Assembly: GCA_936440205.1 (NCBI GenBank)
Contig: OW387142.1
Location: 20,364,736-20,428,735, forward strand
Direction: 5' to 3'
Length of the DNA: 64,000 bases
From: Lepidonotus clava
Lineage: Eukaryota; Annelida; Polychaeta; Phyllodocida; Polynoidae
In this document: positions 45,264 through 55,399 of the stretch, in pieces
How positions within the stretch are numbered: the stretch's first letter is position 1
How the letters are laid out: each line of letters begins with the position of its first letter
Program-made: the position numbers and the translations under genes
Notes under the pieces: model-generated
Databases searched by the model: none
What the model was told of the DNA's origin: nothing
The model's input: the letters and a program-made list of their open reading frames with translations, nothing else

Positions 45264-45752
45264 CTTGACACCACTTTGACAACACAGTCACACAGCCTAT
45301 ACTGGCGCTACTGCAGGTCTCAACTCTTAGTGCTGCTTATGTTACACAGCACTGACTAAAATCACACAGGTACAGTTACCACTGACACAGGTAAGTCACA
45401 GAGTCTCACACATTGACAGGAGATATCCACAGGCAGTCACAGGCAGGTGTTGACAGCATGGGTCCTCAGGTTCACATCACTTCTCCAGTCTTACACTGGC
45501 TGACAGGCATCCAAAACTACTTCACAGCACTCTTCAGATGTTGTCCATGATGTGTACTTATCCAAATCCTAGTCGCCACTGATATAAATGGGGTTAAACC
45601 TACAAAACTAGATGGTTTATCAGATTCCGGAGCTGATGTCAGCGTCGTGTCCGAGAGGATATTCAACAAGATGAGAAATAAGCCACAACTCAAGTCAGTC
45701 AACATAGAGCTGATACCTATAAATCACAGTCTCGGAACTTTTAATCTATAGC

Positions 45753-46224
45753 ACCAGGGACGGATTTAGAGGGGGGGGGGGGGGGGGGGCGCCTTGGCAA
45801 ACTTTAGTAAATATGGGGGCCGACTTTGCAGTGTTCTGATTGGCGTCTATAATATTGGTTTAGATAATAATCAATATAGAGAGCCAAATATTAGACTGGC
45901 GCCCAGCTGAAGTCTCCGCGCTGTCGGATTGGCGCTCCATCTGTTTGCTTGTGATTTTGCCGTTGACCACAAGATGGCACGTCTGCATGGGGAGACGATC
46001 GACGAGTCTCTTTCCACGTAACTCGAAGCGTTTCTTTTGACCCAGGCAGCTGACCTCCATCCTATGACCCCCATCATTCTAGATCTGTTGGCGCCTAGGA
46101 TTTCATACTCCTTTCTCGCTTCAGATTCCTCCGTAATAAGTTACTTTGAGGTAGAGCAGCGGACGCAAAGCAACGCTACAGTATGCTAGATTTAGCACAG
46201 ACTACATTCTAGTAGGCTAATTAG
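45753..46224. other. unassigned; G-homopolymer at its start
   Basis: Starts with ACCAGGGACGGATTTAGA and a run of about 20 G, an end also typical of the dispersed GGCGGATCC repeat. The rest has short ORFs without motifs. Confidence 0.35.
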
Positions 46225-46269
46225 GATGATGAAGACGATGATGATGACGACGACGACGACGACGATGAT
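46225..46269 (+). repeat. GAY trinucleotide microsatellite
   Basis: GATGATGAAGACGATGATGA followed by GACGAC units, about 15 triplets. Confidence 0.85.
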
Positions 46270-46354
46270 TGTTGGAGTTTATTGTTCATTCACCAATTAT
46301 TCAGCTATATCAGGACCAACACACTGTTTTTGGGTTGTACAATGCAACATGATT

Positions 46355-46776
46355 CAGGCCTGCCAACATTTGACCACCCCATCGTGGTACATAGCTCTAA
46401 ATAATACAGTACTTTGGAAAGTAAAACGGTACACTTTTACTCTTTGTAGACCTAATCTTTAGAGATTTTGTATAAATTTATATTTTACTGTCTTAAATGA
46501 AACCAAAGTAAAATATATTTGCCAAATGTGTGTGATTAATTTATATTAGACGGGGTCATGGGTGCAGGAATTACATTTCATTACACGTGACAGTGTCTGG
46601 GACAGTGTGCTATGTCTTGAATCATCAGCAGGGTCATATTTCTAGATGCCAATACCTTTATTTTTCTATTTATAAAAAACGGTACATTTCTGTACCTTCA
46701 AGGTACATCCGGGACAAGGGTTAAAAAAAACGGTACAGTACCGGCAAATACGGTACACTTCAACTTGGCAGCCCTG
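46355..46776. mobile_element. MITE-like element (CAGGCCTGCCAAC)
   Basis: Imperfect inverted ends CAGGCCTGCCAACATTTGA and TCAACTTGGCAGCCCTG, 422 bp, with repeated CGGTACA words near the right end. hAT-type CAGG start. The flanking duplication is not clear. Confidence 0.5.
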
Positions 46777-46800
46777 AGACTGATTGAATCTATGCATGGG

Positions 46801-46915
46801 GTGGAAATGACGGCAAGGTGAGGTGGTCTAACAGGCAGCACCAAGGGCTGAACTCTGCCCGGCTCAGCCGCTGTGTCCAATGTCAGCACGCTAACCACTA
46901 GACCACACCACCCCC
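46801..46915 (-). ncRNA. tRNA-derived SINE head / tRNA pseudogene
   Basis: On the minus strand from 46909: GGTGTGGTCTAGTGGTTAGC, an A-box-like start, then a B-box-like GCAGAGTTCAGCCC near 46846-46858. Spacing fits a pol III internal promoter with a long variable region, as in Leu/Ser-type tRNAs. The acceptor arms do not pair well, so it is a SINE head or pseudogene and not a working tRNA. Confidence 0.6.
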
Positions 46916-47603
46916 TTGATATTAGGAAGAATGTAAGAAATGACTGGAAGTTCACAGCACATCCCCAAATATTTCTTTGTTATTTCATTAAAAAGCTTCT
47001 AGCTTTTCTATTTTTTGGGTAAATGTCAGTAGATTTCTGAAAGAGGCTCTGTGCTCCATGTACTTGGTTGCAAAACTGCTGAAATGTCAACATCGGAGAC
47101 AAAAGTTCATGTGTAACCTACCGACAAATTTTAATTTTATATCTGAAAGAATCCCTTATAGTCTACCTAGTCACTTTCAAGATGCAATACTGCAAGCTAT
47201 ACTTTAATACATTTAGTTCCCAGTGGCGGATCCAAGGTTTTGAAAAAAAAGGGGGGGGGGGGAGCGCACTATTGGAAAAAAATCTTCGTTAATTAATTTT
47301 TGGCCGAATTTTACATTAACAGAGTCTAAAATTTTCCAAAAAAAATCTGGTTCCATGAGACTTGTACTGCAGGTCACGCATACCAATGCACATTCTATTC
47401 ACGGCGCCACCTATGTTCTGCCATTGAAACGTATCCCATCTAATATAAGTGACGGTCACCGCTGTCCAGAGGGCGCCCACTGAGCGCTGTAAGCACAGGT
47501 AATGAAACTCAGGTCTGATAGGTTCAGGCCTGGTGCGCCAACACTCCTTAGTTATCTGCAACAATGCAATGGCCAAGCAATTTCATAATTATTTTATCAA
47601 AGG
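46916..47603. other. unassigned; dispersed GGCGGATCCAAGG repeat at 47224
   Basis: Includes CAGTGGCGGATCCAAGG and a G run near 47221-47265. Nothing else recognised. Confidence 0.35.
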
Positions 47604-47775
47604 GGGCCTTCCATTTAGTACGTACGCAAATTTTCAAAGATTTTAGACCCCCCCCCCCACCCCCCCTTTGGCTAAAATACGTATTGGATTTGTATAGTTA
47701 TGTACGCAAATTTTCAAACTTTTAAGACCCCCCCACCCCTCCTTGGTGCGTACATGTATACTTAATGGAAGGCCC
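47604..47775. mobile_element. foldback MITE (GGGCCTTCCATTTAGTACG)
   Basis: 172 bp, inverted ends GGGCCTTCCATTTAGTACG and TACTTAATGGAAGGCCC with C-rich arms. Sister of the element at 12342-12500. Confidence 0.75.
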
Positions 47776-48613
47776 AAAGAAACCTTCTTATAATCAAAAT
47801 ACCCAAATAAAATGAAAGGAAGTCCATCAAAATAATACGAACAAAAAATAATGAACATAAAACTAAAACAAAGTTTTTCACCCTTGGAATTCAAACCTTG
47901 GAGCTTTCTCAATTGGTTCAATGCCCTACCAATTAGGGAATAACGCATGTCTATAGATCGGCACGTTGCTACCCCCTCGCCGTGTTATAACTTAGTTATA
48001 GAGGCTATAGCTATTGTGGTCAGAATGTTTAACTGAGCTAGACTTGTCTTCAGATGTATGACTATGGGACACTCCTCATGCACTGAGCCACCGTCTAGTT
48101 CTATTTGGCACCCATTTTCCCGACTGCACTAGCAGGTAGGAAAATGATCAAATCCCACCTTCTAATCAGGGAAGGATCCAGGAATTCTTGAAAGGTGGGG
48201 GGATGCCTATTTCAAAAAAGGGGCGCCTGTTCTACATTAAAAATATGACAGATCGCCAGCAACGCGCCGCCGCCGCCGCCGCCGCCACCGCCTACCACCA
48301 CCACTATCACTATCCTTTTCCTTAGTCACTCCAGAGAGAGTAAAGTTAAAACTTTAGTCTCCATGGTCACTCAAAGTGCCTAACCATTACCCTTTGCCTT
48401 CGCCCCTCACCGTTCTCATATCCTTTCCTGACCCGCCACCTACGTGTAACCTCGGTCACATGTTGACTACATGATGGGATGGGCGGGGCTTAATCGGTGT
48501 ATGATTTGAAGTCACCCTGTTTTATATTCCTGACCTGGAGGGTATTTCCGGCGAGTACAGTTTGGCCGCTGGCTATTGCCAGGTAGCCGTCACTTTGAAA
48601 GGCGAGGCGTGCC

Positions 48614-48616
<3 letters not shown>
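47776..48616. other. unassigned; CCG microsatellite at 48265-48292
   Basis: No gene seen. A GCC/CCG run of about nine triplets, then CCACCA-type triplets to 48305. Another dispersed GGATCCAGG end near 48173. Confidence 0.4.

Positions 48617-48689
<73 letters not shown>
48617..48689 (+). repeat. TG dinucleotide microsatellite
   Basis: An uninterrupted (TG)n run of about 73 bp. Confidence 0.95.
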
Positions 48690-48690
<1 letters not shown>

Positions 48691-49189
48691 GGGGTGGAGG
48701 GGGCGGCTACCTCTGTCAGTCCTTATGTCGCATGTCAAATTCAAGAATCGTCGTCACGTGTTAATATGTCTATAATTCTCACTTGTATGTATTCAGTACC
48801 TTCCATGGCGCATGGCAGGTCTCAGACATATCTTTTGCTATAACGTTAATTGTTTTCCTTATACTTAAGCCTCGTGCCACACGATGAATTTAGGAAATTA
48901 TCACATCGCCCGTTCTATTTAAGAGGCCTGCTCCCAAATGTAGGGCCTAAATCCATGCAGCTACCTGTAGTGGCCAGCCCAGATGTGAAGGCCCGTCCAA
49001 CCTCCTCGGGGCACACCTTTTTTCCTCCTCCTCTCTCCAGCTGTGTAGCATATAAATTCCCCTGTCATTAGATGGGTGGGGTGTTGCGGGGGCAGAAGTA
49101 GCCAGGGACACTTTTCCGCCAACTGGCTCCACATTTGTAACATACTCGATGTAATTATTGGCCAAACAAAGGGCGGCGAGGCTGCGATG
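48690..49189. other. unassigned, flank of GC-rich region
   Basis: No gene or repeat recognised. TATAAATTCCCC lies near 49050 but there is no supported transcript. Confidence 0.3.
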
Positions 49190-49640
49190 TGACTGCAGCC
49201 CGTGCCCCCGGGGTAGAAAGGGGCCGGGGCCGGGGCCGGGGCAGGGGCCGGGGCAGCATGAGACCAGATGATGCACCGGAAAACCTGTGCCCACTCATAC
49301 ATCATTTGGGACGTTGGCCGCTGTGGCGGGGTGGGGTTGGGAGTGGGGGAGGGGGCGGGGGAGTGTCCTGTGCGTCCCTTACCTCCAGCAGTGTGCTGAC
49401 ATGGGCCCGGCCAGGTGATCACACGGTCAGGTATGGAGGGGTGGGGGACGCTTTGCCCACCGGCTGTGTCCTGCTTGCTGTCCGCCAACATCACACAATT
49501 CAACTTACCCTTTGGAGGTGCGCATTATTCATAGGCCGGTCACTTCCTTCATCGGTATGCTGGCCATGGCCGTCAGGGCGCAGGGCGGACGGCCGCAGCC
49601 CGGGCCGCAGGGACCGGGGCCCTCTTCATTCACGGCCTCC
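49190..49640. promoter_or_regulatory. GC- and CpG-rich tract with GGGGCC repeats
   Basis: A GC-rich island in AT-rich surroundings. At 49220-49256 there are about six GGGGCC units, a sequence that can form G-quadruplexes. CpG density is high at 49560-49625. Open frames on both strands here are low-complexity Pro/Ala/Gly and probably not coding. It could be a CpG-rich promoter of a gene not resolved here, or simply a GC-rich repeat. Confidence 0.35.
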
Positions 49641-50583
49641 AAAGTCCTAAAGGGGTTTCCACCATTGATGTCTCCATATATAACCCTGGGGGTATCGCCT
49701 AGACCCTTTGGGCCTGATAGAAAAGGGCCTCAATAAAAAGAAGGGGAGGTGGGGGTGGGAAGGTGGGCAGTGATTACTTATGTGTCCTCCCTCTGGTCAC
49801 ACTCACTCACTTGACCGTTCCCATGCATTATTTAACGCTTATGCAAACATCCTCAAAACATGGTTCTCATGGTCCACCCGCTCCCAACATTTCTATTGCA
49901 TTCCTCCCCGATTTATTTCCCCACATCCTAACGCAGGGCGAATATCGACGTCCCAGTGGGAGGTACGACGTTTTCGTCTAAGTGGTTATAGTGCGTGAGC
50001 AGGTAGTATAAACAACCTTATTTATCCCGTTAGTGAAAACAACAACACAACAACAAACGCCGGCGAAAGAAAACAGTTATCAAAAACCTGGGGGAAGTGA
50101 AATAAAGAACATCCTTTAGACGTAAATCTGAAAATATGGCTGTTTATGACAATTTTGATTTGATTATCAGTTTTTTTTGTTCATATTTGTTGTTACTATT
50201 GGTTATAAATCGGGGGCTTTGCCCCCTCCCCTTTTTTTCTTTTGTCTATTTCTCAAGTTTCCCATGAATTGCTCCATGAACAAAGGTGGTCGATTATCCG
50301 TCCTGACACCAACAATTTGAGATTATCCACCACAAACAAGTTGACTTCTGAAGTGATGCCCTGAAGATTATTTTTCGTGAAACGCAAAGAGCCCTTGGTC
50401 TACAGCCGTAGGCTTCCCTCGGCTTCACGGATAATATTACACTGGCGGGTGTTCTTTTCAGATTTTCTAAATGATATGACACACTGTCACACATACACTG
50501 TCACACATTCACTGTCACACATACATGTAGGCCTATACACGCGCACTTTTAGCAGTGCGCTTGTTTCTTGTTTTGACTCTGAA
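49641..50583. other. unassigned non-coding DNA
   Basis: No motif-bearing ORF. CACACATACACTGTCACACAT-type words repeat near 50480-50525. Confidence 0.35.
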
Positions 50584-51951
50584 GCCTGGTCCCCACTTGG
50601 CCGACTAGAATTCCTTGGTCGGCGGACGACTAAGGTGGTTAGTAGCCCGGCGACCAAGTCCCCACTGGCGCCGTGATGTCTGGGGACCAAACCACTAGTC
50701 GCCCTGGGTTTGAGGCAAAATATTTGACATGTTTAATATTTTCCACTATTCGCCGGCGATTAAAGCAGTTGATCGCCGATCGCGAGCTAGGCGACAAAAA
50801 GCCACCCCTAATAGTGGGGTCTGTTAAGGTCATTTTTTTGAGAAATCGTTACGCGGCGGATAAAAGCACCAAATTTGGTATGAGGCACCTCTGAGGCATA
50901 ACTATCAAATCTGGAAGGGGAGCCACGTTGAAATATCAATAGGACGGATGTGGGGGCCCAAAAACCAATATGGCCGACTTTTACTATAAAAATTCTTATA
51001 TCTCAGCTTCTAAAAAGACTAAAGAGACATGGTTGATGTCAAAATTGAGGGATTATGGGTCAGGGAATTCAATTATTTAGGTTTCAAGTCAATGCGGAAA
51101 TCCAAAATCCAAGATGGCTGACAAATTTTGAAAAATATTATGATTTTTAGCTACTAAGGCATAAGGCCAGGGAAAATGGTTCCAATATCAGTTGTTATTA
51201 GCCTAGAGGGCTCAATAAATATGATATTCATCCAATACAATACCATAAATTTTAAAATGGCTGAATTCATTAGCATGATACCTTTGATAATGACCGTTGG
51301 ATTCCAAAATAATTCAAAAGAAAGGATATAGGCTTTACTCTTTTGCCACAAGATTTCTTGATTTCATTTGGTATGATGATCCCCTGGGACCCCTTCATTG
51401 AATTTAAAAGGGGAGCCACCTTGAAATATCAATATAACCCGGACAGGGGCCAAAAATCCATATGGCCGACTTTTATTGAAATAATCTTATATCTCAGCTT
51501 CTGAAATGCCTAGAAACACATTGCTATTGTCCAAATTGGTAGATTATAGGACAGGGAATTCAATTATTTACCTTTCGAATCTATACAATAGGTCTAATCG
51601 AAGCTAGCCAAAAGTTTTGGTTAAATACCTTAAATTTCAAATGCTAAAAACATACAAAATTTGTCAAAATTTCATTTTGGTATTTCAAGATGGCTCCCCT
51701 TCTAGATTCAATAGTTATGCCTCAGAGGTGCCTCATGCAAAATTTGGTGCTTTTATCCGCCGCGTAACGAAAATGTTGTTAACAGACCCCACTATAATCG
51801 CCGGCAGTTTGATGGCAAGAGCGTCCCAACGTGGGGATTAATTTTTTAGTAGCCCGGCGACCAATATTTCTTCCTTGGTCGCCGTGGTTGGAAAGGGTTA
51901 ACACCGGTCACCCGGCTACTAAAATCTTTGTCGCCCAAGTGGGGACGCGGC
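50584..51951. mobile_element. MITE (GCCTGGTCCCCACTTGG), split by another MITE
   Basis: Left end GCCTGGTCCCCACTTGG and right end CCAAGTGGGGACGCGGC, with inner inverted words TAGTAGCCCGGCGACCA and GGTCGCCG. A 979-bp MITE is nested at 50814-51792, leaving about 390 bp of the host element. Confidence 0.65.
50814..51792. mobile_element. GTGGGGTCTGTTAAGG-family MITE, TA flanks
   Basis: 979 bp, starts GTGGGGTCTGTTAAGG, ends GTTAACAGACCCCAC, TA on both sides. Closely similar over its length to 41556-42535. Non-coding. Confidence 0.9.
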
Positions 51952-52542
51952 ATGACAGGTGTCGCTCAAGTATCATTTTTGGACTACATGTAACGATCCC
52001 AGTGATATCACTTGAAGTGCTGCAACTAAAGAGTCTCTGTGTCATGAAAGGGTATGCCTGCTCGGCGGGACCATTCAGTCTGATCCGAGAGAGAACTAAT
52101 ATAATTATTGACAATTGTCGCCATTATCCGGCAATCTAATCAATGTTTCCATATAAAGCACATAATTGAGCCGTCGAGAATGAGTGTTTCCGGGTGTTTT
52201 CCCCTAAAAAAGTATAAGTTTAATTTTGGTCTGGCTCTTATGAGGTCACAAATAAAACTCCTAAGGATATGGGTCACTTTGATTGTCAATCATGACCTTG
52301 AATGACGAGATCCTGCCTCAACTGAATTAATTTTGATCAAGCCCAAACCGACCGAATTCAGCGTACTTGTGTTTACAGCCAGCTGCCCTCAGGGGTTGAG
52401 ACATGGTTTTACCCGCAGCCCTTTTCCCAACATCAGCAAAAACAAACCCTGCCTATTTATTCATTTAATGGGATCTTACGTTTAACATGGGTATGACAAG
52501 GCTTATCATACGGGGTAACATTTTCTTCGATATTAGTTAAAC
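51952..52542. other. unassigned non-coding DNA
   Basis: No feature recognised. One short open frame lacks any motif. Confidence 0.35.
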
Positions 52543-53461
52543 CCTTTGCTGTTCTCTAATGCAAATTTCGGACATATGTCCGAAATTTTTAAACCTGAAT
52601 AATTTCCTTGATAATTAATTTTTGTAAATAAACGCACTGCAAATGCCCGTGTTATAGATAAAACTATGTAATTATTTGAATAAAAATGACATATTCTGAC
52701 ACAGAAAGGGTCATAGGCAATCACTAAGAAAATTTATTTAGACATCCTTTGAATATTGAACTATTTCTTAAAGGATGGAAACTTCGTGCTATTTCCTTAA
52801 GAAACCAGATTTATCAAAAAGCTATGCCATTAAAGCACTCAGTAGACCAAATGAATTATGTTTTCTATTGAAGCATCAATTTTTTTGGAAAAATAGTCAC
52901 GAAATCATATTCTACTGCTCTATGTGAGCTGCTGCACCACAAATGCATCTAATTGAATCATAAATAACATATTTTCTGTGATATTTTAAACCAAATCCTG
53001 CCCAGAATCTATGATTTATGAAATTTTCTAACGAAATTTTAGTCAGTTTTGTAAATTTGTATGCAAACACAGGTATATTCAACCAATGCATTTGATGAGG
53101 CCTATTAAGTGTACATTCTTAAATCATAGATCATTTTAATCCTAATTTCATTGGCTACATTTGATCAGTAGTAACCTTTTCTCTCAGATTAATATATGGT
53201 TCATTTTCTTGCAGATTTCTTGAAAATTGGCAAAAATTCACCTAAAATATTGAAAAATCAAAAGGTCACATGACCCAGGTCACGTGACACAAACATTAAT
53301 TCTTAGAAATTTTGTCAGCCTATATTTATCCTTGAATTATAAGCTTTCAAATTATATATAGATTTCCATATATTGTATAAAGATTTCAGAGTAAAATTTC
53401 ATAATACATATCGAGGTCACAAATTCTGTGGGATATTGCCAAAATTGCGGAACAGCAAAGG
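52543..53461. mobile_element. MITE-like element (CCTTTGCTGTTC)
   Basis: Inverted ends CCTTTGCTGTTC and GAACAGCAAAGG, extended imperfectly by GCAAATTTCGG against CCAAAATTGCGG. 919 bp, AT-rich, no ORF. A 26-bp palindrome lies at its left end. Confidence 0.6.
52563..52588. repeat. perfect 26-bp palindrome
   Basis: The half-site AAATTTCGGACAT is followed by its exact inverse, centred between 52575 and 52576. Without a loop it would be cruciform-capable. Confidence 0.9.
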
Positions 53462-54182
53462 ATTGAGTACAGGTATTTTAGATTAGAAAATAATTATGCC
53501 AAAGTCAACCCTTTAGAATGCAAGACATTTGGATTACTTGTACTCATATTTGTTGGAACACATATATCAAAGAAATAACACAGGCTAAATCCTATTAAGA
53601 AAATCTGATCTAAAACCCTTCATCGAATAATTTACCAGTTTAAAAGTATTTATCCCACCATACACGTTCAAAGTTATATACAGACAAAGAATAAATGAAC
53701 GATAACAGACGATGACCAGTGGTTCACTATCGTCTGTGGTCGGTGGAAGAATCGTTCTATAGAAACACTTTGCTTGATTGTTCTTTTTATATTCCTGTTG
53801 TAGATGCTTGGGAATAGTCGCCTCAAGTGTCTCAGTACATATTAATCGTGCATTATTAGAAGAAAAAATGCTGACCATATTCCGATGATAATAATTTTTT
53901 CTTACAGTTTGTGTTATAGTCGTCGAGAGCTCTAGGGCAAATCCTTCAACTTCGTTCGGCAGAAACATGGCTTAACTATCTATTGCATGTATTTGATAAA
54001 GGAGAGTTCTGGGTCATCAATGAATGGAGGTTATACTAAGGGGAGGATCCGGAGTCAGGCACCTGGAGGAGTGGGGGTCACCTTCCACCCCCAATGATAA
54101 TAGGATGAATGTAGGATAATAAAATAAAAGTATCTACCGGTCTTTGGGTCCCCCCCCCCCGATCCGTGACTGATGTTAGTAA
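53462..54182. other. unassigned; one 127-codon frame
   Basis: A minus-strand frame (53968-53585) is open for 127 codons but shows no family motif; its coding status is doubtful. A C-homopolymer end (GGGTCCCCCCCCCC) of the dispersed GGATCC repeat lies near 54147. Confidence 0.3.
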
Positions 54183-54358
54183 GGGGCTATCCATAAATGA
54201 TGTCACACTTTTTCAGGGTATTTTTAGGTCCCACCCACCCTCCTGCCACACTGCATTGTCTGTTTAAACATGAAAATAAGGGCCGATTTCAGGCAGTGTC
54301 ACAATATTCTACCTACCAACCCACCCCCTTGTGCATAACATCATTTATGGATGACCCC
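54183..54358. mobile_element. foldback MITE (GGGGCTATCCATAAATGATG)
   Basis: 176 bp, inverted ends GGGGCTATCCATAAATGATG and CATCATTTATGGATGACCCC. Diverged relative of 30727-30872. Confidence 0.75.
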
Positions 54359-54604
54359 TAATACGTATGTACTAATTGCACCTGGTATTTGCACATGTCA
54401 TTACTGTGATAACGTATATTCCACTTTGACTAAGATTAAGATGGCATTAATTCAGGCTAACATTCATGTAAACCTCAGCTAATGTTAATCTGATTAGGAG
54501 AAGGGAGCCCCTTGTCCACTGCCATGTTTATTCAGGGGTTTTGGAGGGGATTAGTCAACGTCTAGTTGCCAAGCCTTTGCCTCGGAGAATGAAAACCAAC
54601 TGAA

Positions 54605-54760
54605 TATATATCCCCCTCTTCTAATAGATCTTTAGGATTCATACCTGAAAGGCTAACTCATCCCTATTCCACAGTTTGTACTGGGGAGGTAACTTAATAT
54701 ATATCCCTCTCTTCTGATAGATCCTTAGGATTCATACCTAAAAGGCTAACTCGTACATAT
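54605..54760 (+). repeat. two tandem units (ATATATATCCC...GGCTAACTC)
   Basis: Two diverged copies about 92 bp apart, each with TAGATCYTTAGGATTCATACC and AAAGGCTAACTC. The same block occurs inverted within the MITE at 4463-4807, so these are parts of related mobile repeats. Confidence 0.6.
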
Positions 54761-55399
54761 TCCTACATTCTTGGGTGGGACACAGGGGCGTTTGTTGGGT
54801 TTGGGGGGGTATCGTTTCAATGGTAACATTTTTGGGCAATTGCAGGTGGAGCTACGGTCGGCCCCTTAGTGATTGGTGCAAACAACTACCTAGCAACATG
54901 TATTCTCTCTTGTCAAAGCTTTAGTAAAGATGTAGCATCAGTCCTAGCTTAAAAGGTATAAAAACTAGTCCTGGGGCATAGGCATTGAGTCTCTATGACT
55001 GTGCGAAGAAGGAGGAGCTAAGTCCATGGGCTGGGCAGGGAGTTAATAGGTGAAACCAGAGTGCAGTAGATTCAGAGATGTTCAAACCATTGGCCAGTGA
55101 AGACCTCATGTTAGTAGGCTGGAAGGTTGGGCATTAGAGGTAGCTCCTCAGATAGGCTAGGCATGACTTTGTCTGGCTATAGGAGTATTTTTGTTGAAAG
55201 AGCTGAGTGGACATGCCTAAGGACTGGTGAAATGTTAACAGGAAGCCAGTGATGTATATAACATGTCTTGGACAAACATCCTTTTACATGAGTATTCTTG
55301 ATGACTGACCATGAGCTACATCCGGAGCTGATCAAGATTTATTCCAAGTTGTCCATAATTCTCTGTCAAATGAAAAAACACTTTTTTCCCTATAAACTT
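54761..55399. other. unassigned non-coding DNA
   Basis: No gene or repeat recognised. It lies downstream of the L1-like LINE remnant and may include its 3' UTR. Confidence 0.3.

Larger units (their letters stand above)
40004..45622 (-). mobile_element. Ty3/Gypsy element with TSD, hosting a MITE
   Basis: A 5.6-kb minus-strand Gypsy flanked by GATTC on both sides (39999-40003, 45623-45627). At the left is a 165-bp LTR (40004-40168) ending ATTTATATCA in element orientation, preceded by a purine tract AAAAGGGAGAGA. At the right a 43-bp repeat matches the last part of that LTR with one difference, followed by a primer-binding-like TGGCGACTAGGATTTGG. The unequal end repeats and near-intact ORFs suggest a young copy. 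A 980-bp MITE sits inside at 41556-42535. Confidence 0.85.
38430..45752 (+). mobile_element. Ty3/Gypsy fossil (gag, protease), split by another Gypsy
   Basis: Plus-strand gag starting [10 protein letters not shown], capsid with KFNAYFVPKRNTIHERTRF, a zinc knuckle near 39745-39840, and the start of protease at 39930-40003. Protease sequence (SGADVSVVSERIF) is found again right after 45622, on the far side of the minus-strand Gypsy at 40004-45622, whose 5-bp flanks GATTC mark the insertion. RT, integrase and LTRs of this element are not seen. Broken, several breaks; older than its guest. Confidence 0.8.

Noticed and set aside
40004-45622. A 43-bp target-site duplication around the Gypsy element
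   Set aside because: The 43 bp match the end of the LTR; the true duplication is the 5-bp GATTC just outside.
48562-48744. Long Val-Cys or Thr-His repeat proteins
   Set aside because: They are translations of the (TG)n microsatellite.
48961-49650. Open frames of 115-180 codons on both strands
   Set aside because: They overlap each other in a GC-rich tract where stops are rare, are low-complexity Pro/Ala/Gly, and show no motif.
53585-53968. 127-codon minus-strand ORF
   Set aside because: No recognisable domain, no neighbouring exons or splice evidence; length is within chance for this window.
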